Part shown: piece by piece, positions 36,496 to 50,513 of the stretch | Position numbering within the stretch: the first letter of the stretch is position 1 | Layout of the letters: every line of letters begins with the position of its first letter | Assembly (NCBI GenBank): GCA_964247055.1 | Contig: OZ176053.1 | Location: 6,882,001 to 6,946,000, forward strand | Length of the DNA stretch: 64,000 nucleotides | Direction of reading: 5' to 3' | From: Paragordius varius | Lineage: Eukaryota; Nematomorpha | Translations under genes and position numbers: made by a program | The notes under the pieces: model-generated | What the model saw: only the letters and a program-made list of their open reading frames with translations | Database searches by the model: none | What the model was told of the DNA's origin: nothing

Positions 36496-37089
36496 AATAA
36501 ACGATATACATATCATTATACACAATCATGAAATAAAATCTCTCATTTTTATCATGTGTAAAAATGGTGCTTTCTTACAGCTTTTTATTTTGATAATATG
36601 TACTTTAATACCTAACCATCATCCCTTATCTACCCGTATACAATGCACATTACAATATTATATTATATTTTTATTTTTGATAAGCCTCATTAGATTAGCA
36701 TTAGACTGCAGTATTATCAGTTTTTGGATATGATTTTGAACTTGTAAATAAGATGTGAAATAAATATTTTTATTAATATGGTATGTTTGATACTTTAACA
36801 CAACTAGAAAAAAATTACTGTTTAATTAAGAAGATTCGTTAAGCCCAAAGTGTATTTGATTTCTTTAATTTAAATATTAGACTCTTGTAAGTTGATTGTG
36901 TTTTTTAATTAGTATCGATAGCTGCTTATCTTTAATGGGTAAATATATAATAATATAGTAGTAAACGAATGTTTCGGTTAAAACAATAATTTTTTAAGCA
37001 GAAAATCACAATATAAGTGACCGGCTTTACAAACGTTCTGAAAAATTAGATTAATATATACAGATCAAAGGGTTATGAGGGTTTTAAGC
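36496..37089. other. SLC7 3' UTR and flank
   Basis: Contains AATAAA at about 36531 and 36757. Nothing else recognised. Confidence 0.5.
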
Positions 37090-37388
37090 CTGCCAGGGGT
37101 GGCCGACACTATGAGGCCCTCCAAAATATATTTAAAATCGCGAGTAATTTTAAATGAGAAATTTTACGTAATCTAAATAGAATTGGTTTTATTAAACAAA
37201 TTTTCTTATTAAATTTTACGTATTTTTTGCATTTAACTAGCAAAAATTGTTAAATTAAATATGTTTACAGTCTTTAGTTTAAAATCTAATAAAATATTTG
37301 TTATTGCCCATATATATTACGATGCACCCCGTCAGATTTTTCGATCCAAAAATGGGCCTCATGAAGCCATCTGTTTTGGACACCCCTG
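37090..37388. mobile_element. Non-autonomous hAT MITE
   Basis: The ends contain caggggtggccgac and gttttggacacccctg. The flanks ttttaagc (37082-37089) and ctttaagc (37389-37396) look like an 8-bp target duplication with one mismatch, provided the left end starts four bases before the canonical CAGGGG. The internal gtctttagttt block is shared with 61340-61450. Confidence 0.7.
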
Positions 37389-37396
37389 CTTTAAGC

Positions 37397-38560
37397 CCTG
37401 GTTTTTACAAATAGCAATTATCACTGTAAATTAAAATTCAAGTATTTCATCGGAGGATATAACATAGAATGATGAAAATATAACAAATTTATATGACAAC
37501 ATTATAAATTGCATAAGTCAATATAATTAAATATTAATAAATCACAATAAATACTTTTTGATAAAATAATTTCATTAACATGTATATGGTAACAATACAA
37601 CTGTTTGATAAATAATACTTTGCGCAGGTTGAATTTTTTGGTGGCATATATAATATATATAATGATGGGACACTGCAAATCTTGCAATGGTGTTTCCATT
37701 TGAATTCCCATTAATTTAATACTAAAAAAATGATAATGATATGTTAGTTTTAAAATAGATTAATGTATAATAAAGGTTGCAATATTTAAGGGTCAAAATT
37801 ATTTCGAACATATTCAGTTTTGCTTTCATGTAGCAATTATAAATATTATTATTTTTATGGCTCTAATTGAAAAAATGATTGCCTTGTGCCACATTAGGTA
37901 AAAATTATTATAAAATCAATTCAGTTTAGCCTTGTTTCCCATAAAGGGGTAATATAACTAATCAAAACACTTAAAGATATTTATGTTTGACTTTTACACT
38001 AATTGTTCCAAAAAAACTGATTTAAAATATAAAAGCCATGACATCAAACCGCACGTGGCTCCTGACATTTTAATAACAACTGATAAATGAGTTGAATAGC
38101 ACCAGTACCAAAGATTTTGCCTTTTTACAATAAAAAAACAACGCGGTTCCGGTTCTAACCGTCCAGAAACTACACTGGTTTACTCCTTAACAGTACTTTA
38201 TAAGATATGTATTTAAATTTGGTTTTAAGTTCAAATTTAAGTTATTATTGTACAAAATTTTTCTTAGATTAAAAAAATTCGATGATATTAAAAGAATTAT
38301 TACTATAAAAAATGTCAAAGCGTCATTTTTCGGACTCTTTTATAGACTTATAGGAAAAAGTGAGGCAATCTAATAATCACCTAATTTTATACCATTAATG
38401 TAGCGCAAAAGTCAATCAATATATGATTTTGGCCAAATATGAATTTATGTTCGTAAATTATATAAATTAATCTTTTATTATATTGATAGTTAAACGATTT
38501 TAAAATATAATTATAAAGTTAAAGCATATTTGTGATATGCCGCCTAAAAATTACGAAATA
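37397..38560. other. Intergenic, nothing recognised
   Basis: AT-rich. A minus-strand frame at 37502-37711 has no support as a gene. A short cggttccggttctaaccg palindrome lies at about 38145-38162. Confidence 0.4.
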
Positions 38561-40684
38561 TCAACTACCTAAAATTTGCCGCAATCGCAATTCTTTCTTG
38601 TGAGGAACATTATGCCAATTCATAGGGACAGCTAAATCGATATAGTTTTTCCACCAATTATTTCCCTTGTGTTTTGAGATGGTTGCCAGATTAATCGAGT
38701 TACTCTTTTTATTATTCAAAATTATTGAAGTATCTACGAAAATTGGAGAACGTTTGATAGTCATATTTAATTCATTTACATATTTTTTTGATTGTCTGTT
38801 AAAGGCACGATTCTTGTATGGAGTTTTCGGCACGGATGAGTGTAAATTATGAGAGGGCATTAGGTTTTCATGTATCAAAAAATTTAATTTGCGGCGACAT
38901 CGGAAATTTCGCCTGTGCTTTTTGAAATCTAATATACATGTATATTCTAATATAGGTACATAATTTCATGCAACAGTGGACTAGCAACTCTTTTTTAAAA
39001 AATTAGAGAAATGATTAAAAAAGACAGATAAAACATAGCAAATCGGACAATGAAAATGTGCGTTTTGGGAAACTTAAATTTTAAAATTAAGTAAATGATG
39101 AGCTAAATAGCGAAGAATTGGGGGTAAACTCCACATTTAAATGCAAAAAATATGCGCCAAACAGCTGTTTTTAGGTATTTGGGCTATAAATTTTAAAAGA
39201 TTCTTTAAAATGCACCAAAGAGATGTGCAGAAAGTTATTGATTAACTGTACAAATAATTTTTAATTTCTAAATTAATTCTTTAACCACATACGCCACAGT
39301 TAAAATTAAAAATTATTTGCTAAAACGTTTGTGTCTAATCAAATTTATCTTGATTGGGCATGGCGAAATTTCGTTATATTTTTTAGTTCTCCTGTGTCTC
39401 ATAAAAAGGCTTGGCGTAAAATTTATATTATAAGTTCTGTTCTAGATAATAAATGTTAAGTTAAAACCATATATCTAGTTATAATTTTTTAATTTTGCTG
39501 ATAAAATCTAAGTTAGTAGGATCGCGGCTGAATATATGACCTGCTTTTACAGGATATGCCATAAATGTAACCTAAAAAAACTTACGAAAACAAAAATACG
39601 GTTCGCAATAAACTACTGGGTGTTTCGAAATTGTTCTTATTATATTAAATATAAAATTTTGTTTCAGCGTTTTACATCATACAATTGAAATATCAAAAAT
39701 CGGCTGCTTGGCGTATTTTAATTTTTTGCATTTATTTCTCTTATGTGATGTTTAAGCACCCATAACTTCGTATTTTAGAGGGATATCCTTCACTTTATCC
39801 AAAATATTTAAAACCTAAAATGTGGGCCTAAATTTTGACACTAGTTAGATTTAAGCAAGAGTTTGATTTTGAATTAACAAGTAAACAATCTATGGCGAAT
39901 AGATTTTAATAATGAGAATAATTACATTAGAATATAAATGATTTTTTTAGTAAACATAGTAAAATTTGAAATATTTTTAAAAAGTTTGAGGTGTATCACA
40001 TAATAGTAGTTTTATGTCTCTAATATTAAAAATATTGGACATTTAAAAATATAATTAGTTCACTAATTGCGATCATTAAGAATTATCAGATAAGCAATTT
40101 TTAATAATTACGGATTACAATTAAAATATCGATATTATAATAATCTACACAAATAAATGATGGCACAACTTATACCAAGGAAAAGTACCTAATAAAATAC
40201 AAAGAAGGCTTTGACTGATTTTGTAATATAATGAATAACATGGGATCTGAATCCAATTATTTTTAACATAAATCTATATATTCCAAACTAAAAAAAATAT
40301 TATACATGCTAAAATTTTATCCGATTGTTTGTATTTGGTGTATATTGTTCTTTCTATTAATCTCTTCACTCTCCGACGAATCCAAGAATGACGTTGAACC
40401 GCGGGATATAATTTTGGTATTGGGAATTGAAAATGCTGTTGTAAACTTGAAATCAAGGGTTCATCATCAATAAAATTATTGTTAATGTTTTTGTCATTGG
40501 AGCTATTTGAATTATTAATGATATTGGCTGTTTGATCTATACAATAAATTTGTTTGTTGTCGTCAGACATTTTGGATTTTATATTCTGGAAACGATTAAT
40601 GCTATTATCACAACCATTAGATTTTGATTCAATTTTAGGTGCATTTGGGATTTTGTCAAAACATAAACGACGCTTAGAGCTCAT
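38561..40684 (-). CDS. Two-exon gene of unknown function, Lys/Arg/Asn-rich
   Basis: I do not recognise this protein. Two frames join neatly: exon 1 40306-40684 (379 nt, ending gca t|gtataa) and exon 2 38561-38928 (368 nt, after tatattag). Together they give 747 nt, 248 aa, with the split codon closing as Tyr. The joined region reads KQSDKILAYFKKHRRNFRCR, a strongly basic stretch that continues from exon 1 (SWIRRRVKRLIERTIYTKYK) into exon 2. The N-terminal half is Asn/Ser-rich and probably disordered. Composition suggests a nuclear, nucleic-acid-associated protein, but that is only inference. The start at 40684 is the first ATG (MSSKRRLCFDKIPN). Without the intron each exon would be an isolated short frame, so the exact fit of phase and splice signals is the main support. 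Confidence 0.5.
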
Positions 40685-43115
40685 ATGTATGTGTTGGAAG
40701 CGATAAAATTTGTCTTGAATTTTTGTATAAAAAATTTAAAAAAATATTAAATAAAATGATATCAATTGCTGTTATACTAAATTAGATTGTGCATACGTTG
40801 TACAGTTATTTTTATATTGGATATTTTAAGCAAAAAATGCAAGATTATAAGAAAATGAGTTCATGCAATCTGCAATTTAGCCACCGTGCATATTTTACGT
40901 TATCTTATTGTATTTAAATATAATTATTTTATTAATAAACACCACACGTAAAAAAATTAAGATATCAAATTTTGAAACGGTTTAAACATTTTTAAAACAG
41001 TTAGTTATTCAGCAAATCTCAATTTTTAACCGAACAGTTTTGTTAGTTTTTTTTGATAAGGTTTATTTTAAGTTTTCTTAAAATAATAGGTATTTTACAG
41101 TTTTAAACATGTTTATAATGAAAATTACCATATAATTTAATTTTTTAATGGTAATCCTAATGCGCATATAAATCATATTATTGTATTAGCCTCATATCAT
41201 TCCATATGTCAGTAGAAAGAGCAAATATTTTTTTCTGGATCAAGTGTTTTATATATCATTTTTGTTCCAAAAATCAAGGGTGCAAGACTTTCTTTGTTTT
41301 TTGGCTTGTGGTTTTTTAACAATAAATAATATTATAATATCGTATGAACTTTAACGCATATAATGATGTAATTGATTTTGATAATTTATCATTCAGTTTA
41401 ATGCCAAATATTCCAATATTATAAAAATTTGAGACAGAATCAAATCCCTTCAGAGTACAGTACATATGAATGTAAAAATAAAAAACATTTATGCTACCGT
41501 ATTTATCCAAAATCAATAGACATCTTATTTTTTATTTATATTTTTATTATAAAATTATTCGCTATTGGTACTCATCCTTTCAATTTTAGGCTTAAAATAA
41601 AATAATCATATTATAATTATGAACGCTGGAATGTGAACTTTTGCAATATTATCCATCAACGATATAAAAATATATTAAAATCAATCCGAAAGTACATTGA
41701 AAAACAGTACAGAGTACAAATCGCATTAGAATGTCTGATACAGATTTTAAATAAATGAAAATATTTATCCATTTAAGACATATAAATAAATTTAAGTCCA
41801 CATTAAATATCATATTAGTCTATGATTTTTTTGGCTAAAATTATCCAGTTGTTTTTTGGATTTTGTTTAGACTTGTCCAAATTTTATAAATTTTCCTTCA
41901 TTCTATACCAGTTCATTGCATTCTGTGGTGCTTTTAGTGGCAAAACAAATAGTTTTGCAGAGTTATAATTTAATCGACAAACGAACCTATATCAAGTAGA
42001 GATATATATTTATAATATCTAATAGTTTTCTAAAATTAAACGGGATTTATATATTATCAAATGAAAAATTAACTTTTTACGACTAAATTTATACTATATT
42101 TTAATTTTTTGTACATAGCTTAGGTTTTAATTATATTCTTATTTTTCACTTTTGTGTCCTAGTTTACATATTGTGGTAATTTTTCCCAGAGCTCGTAAAT
42201 AAACTACAGTTTTGAAAGTCATTTTAGTTAAAATTTAATTATCAAACATGTTCTCATGTATAAGATAAAAAGGCTTATATCTTTTACAGTTTTGTGACTT
42301 CTAGTTATTAAATTGGGAAAGCTCCAAAAAACGATCAAAATTTACAGTTGATATTTAAATCCAAATATATAAATTTTTGCAATTTAGAAGCTTTTTTAAG
42401 TTAATTATCTACATTTGTATATATTTTATTTGTCTATTGCATTAACGATTTAAAACAATTTATTGAAAAAGGGCGGCAAAATAGTTGTAGATGAGGATTT
42501 TTTTACAATATTGCATTGTTAAAAATTGTATAATGAGCCTAAAAGGGTAAAGAAAGCATATATATAAATTCAGCTCAATACATTCAATACTTTTTAAGAT
42601 ATTCTTTCAAATCGTGGGATGTAAAAGTGTTACCATGTATGCAAGACACATTTTAAATCCAATATTAAATTTGAAAATTATATGGTTTAGTTTAAGAAGT
42701 TTTTTATGTTTTTTGACCCTAAGTAATTTAAAGCCAAAAATATTTTGAAAGATAGGTTATATATAAATGTAGCAATTAACTTTCTTTATAACTTTAAGAT
42801 CTAAAATCGCCAGTTATAAATTTTAAAAACTTGACCATTTATAAAATTCCATCTATTTTAATAGACCCCCGCAATACCCTGATGAAATATATGTAATCCA
42901 ATATAAATGTATCAGGATTCTCTGGTTCTTTTTAGGCTCTACGATTTTAAAAAAATTATTTAACTTTGTAAACAATAGAATTGAAATACTAGCTAAGACA
43001 GATAATAATTCAGAAAACATGGAATAATATTAAAACATTTCACGTGAGTCAAAAATCTTTACCAAAGAAAAAACCGTCATATAAAAAGGGTTATCAGATG
43101 ACTGTATAAAAATAA
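40685..43115. other. Gene-poor AT-rich stretch
   Basis: Nothing recognisable. A frame at 41316-41516 (-) is unsupported. The promoter of the orphan gene should lie at 40685-40950. Confidence 0.45.
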
Positions 43116-44760
43116 TTTAAGAAAGAAAAGAAGAGCTAAGAATAGAGGGGAATAAATATGGTTAAAAAAATAAAATTCCTGACTCCAAAGACAAAAAAGG
43201 AAGGACCTGGAGGAATATTGGAATGAACAATGCACGATTATTGAGGAAGCAAACAGAAAAGGCTTAAGTATACCTCTGTTTCAAACCATCAGAAGAGTAA
43301 GAAATCAATACCAACTTCCAAACATTAAAATTAAGGATGATGAAGGAGATCTTGACGACGGAAATAGATGTAAAACAAAGATGGGAACAATACACCAAAG
43401 AGCTATATAGTGCAGACCCAGGTGCAAACGATAGACAATATGGGGATGGGGAGGATGAGTTATGTATATTGGAAGCAGATGTGGTAAAAGCCTTATAATC
43501 GATATCAATAAGGAAAGACTCTGGAATATATAATATTCCCTTGGAATTAATAAGAGATATACCTACCGATGTTAGTTATACATAGATTGTGTCAGGAAGT
43601 ATGGGAGTCAGGTAATTGGCCAAATGACTGGCAAACTTCACTGTTTATCCCAGTCTCTTAAAAGGAGATAAATCTAATTGCGAGAACTATATAAACATTA
43701 CTCTCATTAGTCATGTAAGCAAAGTTTTAAATTATCCAGAACAAATTACATCAAGTGATAGCCAGCAGATGTTCAAGCAGATTTGAAAGGGCGTAGCACA
43801 AGAGATCACATCTCTAACGTGAGACGCCTAATTGAAACATGTAAAGAATATCAATTGTGGTTAGTAAATGTTGTATTGATTATACCCTGCCTTTTGACTC
43901 GATCAACCATGTACATTTAGGGCAAAGTTTGGAAGCAATCAGAGTTACAGCAAAGCTTACCTTGCTCAAAAATTATATGAACACAAAAAAGTCATAATAA
44001 ACCCCGGCGGGCAGAACCAAAATTTCAATACAGAAAGGTGTTAGACAAGGATGTTGCCTCTCAACATACTTGTTTAATAATGGTTTAAAAATCATGAGAA
44101 AAGTAGATGAAGCTACTGAAAGCCTAAGGATAGGAGGGAAAAGTTTAACAATCTAAGATTTGCAGATGACACGACGCTGATCACAGATAATGTAGAAAGT
44201 TTAAAAATTATGATAAGGTTCTGCAAGAGAAGAAAGTAAATGATATATGGATTGAATCTAAATCCTAAGAAAACCAAAGTTATGAGTTTATTAAAAAACA
44301 AACCTAATATAACCATAGACGACACCCCAGTAGAGGTAGTAAATAAAATCCCATTCTTGGGCTCTCTAATAGATATCAACAGCTCCTCTACGTTCCGGTA
44401 GCGACTTATGCTGCCGAAAGTTGGACATTTAAACTGAATGATAAAAAAATGATTGCAGCATTCGAAATGTGGTGTTAGAGGAGAATGTCGAAAAGATGGT
44501 CTGACAAGGTTAAGAATGAATATGAGAAAGATGAAATATTTAGAGTCACTTAATGGGAGGTATAACAAAATGAAAGTTCACGTACATTGGGCAAGAAGTA
44601 CATCCCTTGAGAAGTTTGATTTTTGGGAAAGTTGAAGGAAAAAGAAAAATGTTTAGATGGCTAAAGAAAGAATCTGGTGGATGTATGAGATAATTGAAGG
44701 AAATAGCATGAAAAAGAGACAAGTGGAGAGAACTGGTTATATTTCCAACCTAAGGAATTA
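43116..44760 (+). mobile_element. Highly decayed non-LTR retrotransposon
   Basis: Scattered frames on the + strand keep the LINE order: linker (KTKKEGPGG, QLPNIKIKDDEGDL), RSTRDHISNVRRLIETCKEY, NNLRFADDTTLITDNVESLK (catalytic FADD), YGLNLNPKKTKVMSLLKNKP, and TIDDTPVEVVNKIPFLGSLI. Many stops and shifts separate them. It is clearly a dead element, older than those at 27 kb and 53 kb. The clade is uncertain. Confidence 0.8.
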
Positions 44761-44890
44761 CCTACCTACCAATTTTTCCATATCACTGCATTATTATAAT
44801 AAATAAAAATTTTAAAATCTAGATGCTTTATTAAAAATATCCTAAATATATTTCATAAATTACAAAAAAACAATACTTAAATAACTTTAT

Positions 44891-45436
44891 ATGGGATTCG
44901 CTCTAAAATCGGATTTTCTTAAACTAAACCTAAAAGGCTGAGATTGCGCGATTAATAACAAATATATGAATTGTGACATTAACAAACTTTTTTTAACTAA
45001 AATACATGCTTTGCTCAAAAAAATTGGCGTTTCGTTGATGAATTTGATTGTATTAAAAAATATGTTGGAAACGGTATAAAACACGTTAATGAAATACTTT
45101 TTATATAAAATTTAATAATGTGAACATTTGTATCACCTCAGGTTTTTGATATGAACATTTCATTTAGTTTAAATATATATGGATTTTTCACAATAATCTA
45201 GGCGGGAATTTTAGTACGACCAAACATAAAAATGTTTATATGCTTTAAGCGTATTTAAACCTTTTTTAAACAAGCTTCCAAATGCCATCAATTCATCAAA
45301 TCAAGGAAAGTATGCATTTTTTAAAAAATTGAATTTAGCATATAATATAAATTATTATCGCGCATTTCGGCATTTTGGCATTTCATTAAACATAGCCCAT
45401 TAAAGATGGGTTAAAATTGGAGACTTTCGGACCCAC
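44891..45436. mobile_element. Palindromic MITE, diverged copy
   Basis: The left end atgggattcgctctaaaatc, then ttttcttaaactaaacc and ggctgagattg, corresponds to the left end of the MITE at 48452. The right end gagactttcggacccac (45420-45436) corresponds to its right end. Same family, more diverged; the middle also has a cacctcaggttttt block. Confidence 0.55.
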
Positions 45437-48400
45437 GTTTTAAGTTAAATATAATATTATTACTATTTATAAGCAAATATTTTTTAAGGATAATTTTTCA
45501 ATAAAATTTTAAGATTTTACGATATTATTTTACTTAACATAAGGTGGGCAATTTTGCGCTTAAAATGGAGCAATTAGCTGGGAAAATTAATTGTTTTTTA
45601 AATGACTTGTAATTAGGCAATAGTTTACAGATGGAGAAATCGGAACCTGTTAAATCAAATTCAATACTTTTGTCTCTGGTTTAACATATTTAAAAAAACA
45701 GTTGTGAACGAAATGATTCCGAGTTCAATGTTTTTCGGGTCAAACTAACTTTATGATAAGTTATATAGCTTCCAAATTTATTTATCCTTGCTATGCAAGT
45801 TAAAAATTGTTCATTATTATGAGATATATTATCACGCTAAAATCAAATAACTCAAAGAAATTAAATAAAATTGATCATTGTTGACAAAAAAATAAATACC
45901 AGGTGGGCATAAGAATATCTATCCTGTTTACTGTCAAATAATTTTTCATATAATGGGATAAATTAAAATTGTATAATAATAAAATGAATTTACAATACAA
46001 TGGCGTATATGTAAAATATTTTCAAACAAATATAAATTTGTTTGCTCACACCAGTTAAATCTAAAATAAACTTTTACAGTTTAATATACTTACAAAACAT
46101 AAATGCGTTAACCTAACGAAAGCATTTTTATGAATTTAGTAAGGAATAAGAAAAAACTTATATAACTGTTTGTAAACGAAAACAAAATAGGTTTGTAGAT
46201 CACACTCATTACAAAGTAATTAAAAATGCGAAAAAGGGATCTATTTTATTAACCCCTATATATGGTAAAATATTAAAAAGGTTATTTTACCTCACAAAAT
46301 AGGCTGGATCAAAGGATTTTTTTAAAAAATGCTTTTATTAATATATGAAATAATATAAAATGAAATTTAAAACTTTCTTTCTCCCATTTGTGAATGAGAA
46401 AGTCCGTCAACACTCTTCAAAAAATATTATTTTCTTTTAATTACTTTGTCCATTATGGCAATATCATGTCGTATATTTTAAGTATAATGACATTCAAGTC
46501 ATTTACCTAATATTGTTGTCATAAGGCATGGGAACATTTTAAGAACTAAATGACAAAATATGTAACAACCGAGCCATGATAAATATATGATAAAAATGCT
46601 AAAAAATTTAAATTTTATTTTTGGTATATATTTACGTTTGCGAATTTCGCTCGAGGTATAAATTTTTATTTTATTTATTTTAAAGTAACGGAATTTTTCG
46701 GAAAAAATGTTAAAAATATGAAAATACTGGTAGAAAAAAATACAAAAAAAATTTAAAATATAATATTGTGGATACATTTAAAGTGAATAACCTATAAAAA
46801 AAGTTTTTATTGCGAACTTTTATAAATACAATCACATCTTTTTAATATATGGGCTTTTTTATCATGCTATTAATATGATATAAATAATGTTTGATTTTTT
46901 TCGAATAAACATAATAATTAGATAATTTATCTTTGTTTCATGTTGTTATGTTTTAATGAATAAGTAGAAGATTTTTAGCTTATAAAAATTCCAAAATTTA
47001 TCTATTTTTTAAAAAAAACATATTGTAAATATGATATATGCAATCTATCTTCTTAGTTTAAAAAAACTCTGGTATTCAAGATAACGGTAGGGGGAAAACA
47101 TTATGACCAATTATTCAAAGAGGTTATTCAACTGTTTTTTCCCAACATTTTCCGTTTATCTTGAATTAAATTTATTTAAATTATCTTATATAAATAATGC
47201 ATCAAATTTGACAGATATTTAAATTTATTTTAGAATATAAAAAGGTTTTATAGATTCTAGTTTGATGACACCCATAACCATTTGGTTCAATTTGTTTAAA
47301 CCATTTTGAAAATCTCTTTTAATATAGGTTTAACTAAAAATATAATATTTTTATTATCTAGAAATCAGTTAGTGAGATACTCTAAGTTTTCATATTATTT
47401 TCTATTAATTGAAAACTAGTTTTCTTTTAAAAAGTAGGAAGTTTTGGTTTAAAATTTATAGGTTGTCCAAATTTTTTATTATTTGCACTTTTGAATTATA
47501 AAAGCTAGACGTATATTTTAATTGACTTTTATATGGCAATGCGCGATCATAGAAGTTCACAATTAAAAAATTATCGCCAATATCTAATTTCAACAGATAA
47601 TTAACTTTAAGCATATTTAATTATATTACTAATCCAAGATAGGAACTTATAAAAATTTTATATTTGACTGGCATTTAATTACCTATTAAAATATTTATAT
47701 AGGATAAGTTTGCGGAGATATGAATGTATATTAGCTAAACGTTGGTGAAAATATTTTCCGTAAAACGTGTAGGCCCGATTTCTGATTCTTAGATAAAGGC
47801 GCTTAGAGTGACCATCCATCTTTTTATATTTTTCAAGGCCTGAAGCGGAAAAGATGTGGGCTCATCCATATCCAATGAACGAAATTTTTAAATAAGAATG
47901 CGCCTAACATAGTCGAGCTACTTTATTAAACTTGCCTCTCCTCTTTCATTAAATTACGTTTGTTCAAAAATTGAATTTTTTAAAACCAATTTTACAGAAA
48001 TCGTATCAAAACATATAAAATCGGTAATGTTCATTAGAATTGGTTTTAAAGAAAATATGTTTGAGCGCTTTACAAGATTAAAGCATAGGTTTTATCGTGA
48101 AATTAATAGCACGGGGTGTAATCACCTCATTCAATACACCGATCATAAGGTTTTTGAATTCACTTCTATGTTAAGCCCCACCCGTAAAATCATTTGTAAA
48201 AAATCTGCATGCATCGTTAGTCGCATAAAAATAATCGCTCACACGTTAACATGGGTGTTAATTTTGGCACTTAGGGGTAATTAAAAAAACTATTTACACT
48301 TTTGTGGTATCTGCTTTATATCCAAAAATGGCAAAATTTGTACACATTTTTTAAATAAAATTTCGTGTATCCCCGAAAAATATAACTAAAATATATCATA

Positions 48401-48451
48401 AAATACATATAAAAGCAAAACAATATTTTTTAAATATTTTAATTTTTAGAT
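45437..48451. other. Gene-poor AT-rich stretch
   Basis: No supported gene. Frames at 46499-46777 (-) and 48027-48284 (+) show no recognisable domain. No repeat with clear ends was picked out by eye. Confidence 0.45.
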
Positions 48452-49039
48452 ATGGGCTCCGAAAGTCCCATTTTTAAAATGGGCCAGTTTTCTTAAAATA
48501 AACGCAAAAATACTGAGATTAGATGATATTTAAATATACGCTAAATTCTAATAGCAACTCAAATTAGGAAAAAATAGTTTTATGAAAAGCTTAATAACAG
48601 AATTTTATAGAAGCCCACTTTATACTATTCTGAGCCACGATAGAAACGATATAAAAACGTTTAGAGATATATAATAATAACACTTTATTTATAAAATTCC
48701 ATAATTGTTGAACATTTCAATCACCTCAGAGTTTTAATTTAAAATAATTGGTTATTAAATCTATCTTAAAAAAATTATGTATATCTCACAAATATTTAAA
48801 ACAAACGAACCTTTAAATTAAAACTCTGAAGTGATAAAAAAGCATCGCCAACCTATATAAAAAAGTGTTAATAAAAGCGTATCTATATCTTCTCCATAAT
48901 GCTTCAAAATAGAGTTAAGTACACTCAACAAAATTCTACTAAAAATTTTAACCTATATTTAATTTTTTGATCGTACAATCTCAGCATTTTTTTATTTTAA
49001 GAAAACTACATTTAAATGTTTGAGACTTTCGGAGCCCAT
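48452..49039. mobile_element. Palindromic MITE (fold-back type)
   Basis: The left arm atgggctccgaaagtccc, then ttttcttaaaataaacg and atactgagatt, is mirrored on the right: aatctcagca, attttaagaaaact, gactttcggagcccat. A second inner pair, tcagagttttaatttaaa (48726-48743) and tttaaattaaaactctga (48813-48830), shows that the whole ~590 bp can fold back on itself. No coding capacity. No clear target duplication, so the superfamily is unresolved. Confidence 0.72.
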
Positions 49040-49908
49040 GTTTAATAATTTTTTTAACATATTTATTTTTGGATTTACAGCTTTCACCAAAAAAAATTTA
49101 TATAAAAAATGTGCTCATGCTATTTTTTTATATAGATTATATAACAAAAAAGCATTAATAACTTTCTTAAGTCACTAGTAATGGCCAAAAACTTAAGTAT
49201 TATGATTATCCTGATATATATGCTATCAGAAAATGTATTTCATGAGGATATTTTTTACACCCCCTGATTTTAAAACGTAGTGTTTACATCGTATATTTTA
49301 GTGATATTTTTAGGAATAATATAATTAGTTTTCATTAAAATATTCACAAACATAATAGGCTCTAAATTTGCATTTTACGATACCGAAAGATTACCTCAAA
49401 AGTGCAAATAACATTTTCATAAGCCTGACCAAAAGCAACCTGATAATGATTTATTTATCATGATATTATAATTCATGAAGATATTTTTATACCCCCCAGT
49501 AATGAAATATTGGGCTAATTTTATACATTCTACTATTAGGCGCATGTTATTGTGATGTTATTGTTATTTAAATAATCATTGATTTTATTTATAATAACGT
49601 GTCTTAAATCATAACACCAAACTTACTAAAAATCATTGAAATTTGTAAAATCAAAAGAATATTAATATTCTACTCACTATAGGCACCAAGCTACAGATTT
49701 CAAAGCCCGAAACTTATTTTAAACTGGTAGAGAGGTGTGTATTTACAAATAGTAAATCTTTTGTCTCAAATCATTACTTAGTCCTATTAGAAAAGATGAT
49801 ATCGCTGCAACTTTAAGAATAAATAATCCTAAGTCCGAATGATAATTATTAACGGAAGATTATAAATTTTTATCAAGCCCGTTAGTTATATTTACATCGG
49901 AGACCAAT

Positions 49909-49982
49909 TTAAGTGTTCAAAGACCAACTTGAAGTATCCAAGGATTTTGAAGTATTCAAGGACACTCTTGAAGTGCAATGGT
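49909..49982. repeat. Short degenerate tandem repeat, ~20-bp unit
   Basis: Four rough units of the pattern cttgaagtattcaaggac (aagtgttcaaagacc, ttgaagtatccaaggat, ttgaagtattcaaggac, ttgaagtgcaatgg). The motif resembles the fold-back repeat at 62640-63365. Confidence 0.5.
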
Positions 49983-50114
49983 ATATAGGACTGTAAAACT
50001 TACTTTATTTTAACATTTTTTTCTAGTTGATTGCCAAAATTTGGAAAGACTTCAGAAAGTTTGTTTACAAAATCAATTTCACTTAGATATCGTAAAATTT
50101 GTAACAAAATCTTC

Positions 50115-50168
50115 GGGGCCTCAGAAATAATTTAAAGAGCCGCATGCGGCCGCCGCGTGTTGACCGGC
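50115..50168. mobile_element. hAT MITE end, fragment
   Basis: gagccgcatgcggcc..gtgttgacc resembles the subterminal plus terminal block of the hAT MITEs here. Partner end not found. Confidence 0.35.
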
Positions 50169-50276
50169 ATTAAACAATTAAAATAAAGTGTAACTTTTTT
50201 AATTACATATATGTTAGATGTCATAATAAATAGACTTATTATATATAAGACTATATTTTTTAAACATGTGGTGGAA

Positions 50277-50457
50277 TATAAATGGGTCCGAAGTAGTTTG
50301 ATATGGAGTTTATTTTTTAAATTTTATTTTGTTTGCATATTTTGAGTTATTATATAAGTTTATTACGTTAGGCAAAATTTAAATTATTTTGTAGTTTTCT
50401 AATATCATTGTAAATATGGTCTATAGAGTCACTAGCTACCCCAATTTGAATCGAAAT
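50277..50457. repeat. Direct repeat, copy 1, in the PQBP1 5' flank
   Basis: Begins tgggtccgaagtagtttgat and ends tagctaccccaatttgaatc, about 55 bp before the PQBP1 start codon. Copy 2 lies in the same orientation at 51741-51929. Confidence 0.7.
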
Positions 50458-50513
50458 GAAAAATATGAATTGTTAAAAAACAGCAATATAACTTTTTTAC
50501 GGTAATATATCTT

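Noticed and set aside
42880-42900. ctgatgaaat as another hammerhead core.
   Set aside because: No stem II and no following GAAA box.
48027-48284. 85-aa open frame in the gene-poor stretch.
   Set aside because: No domain, no splice partners, AT-rich surroundings.
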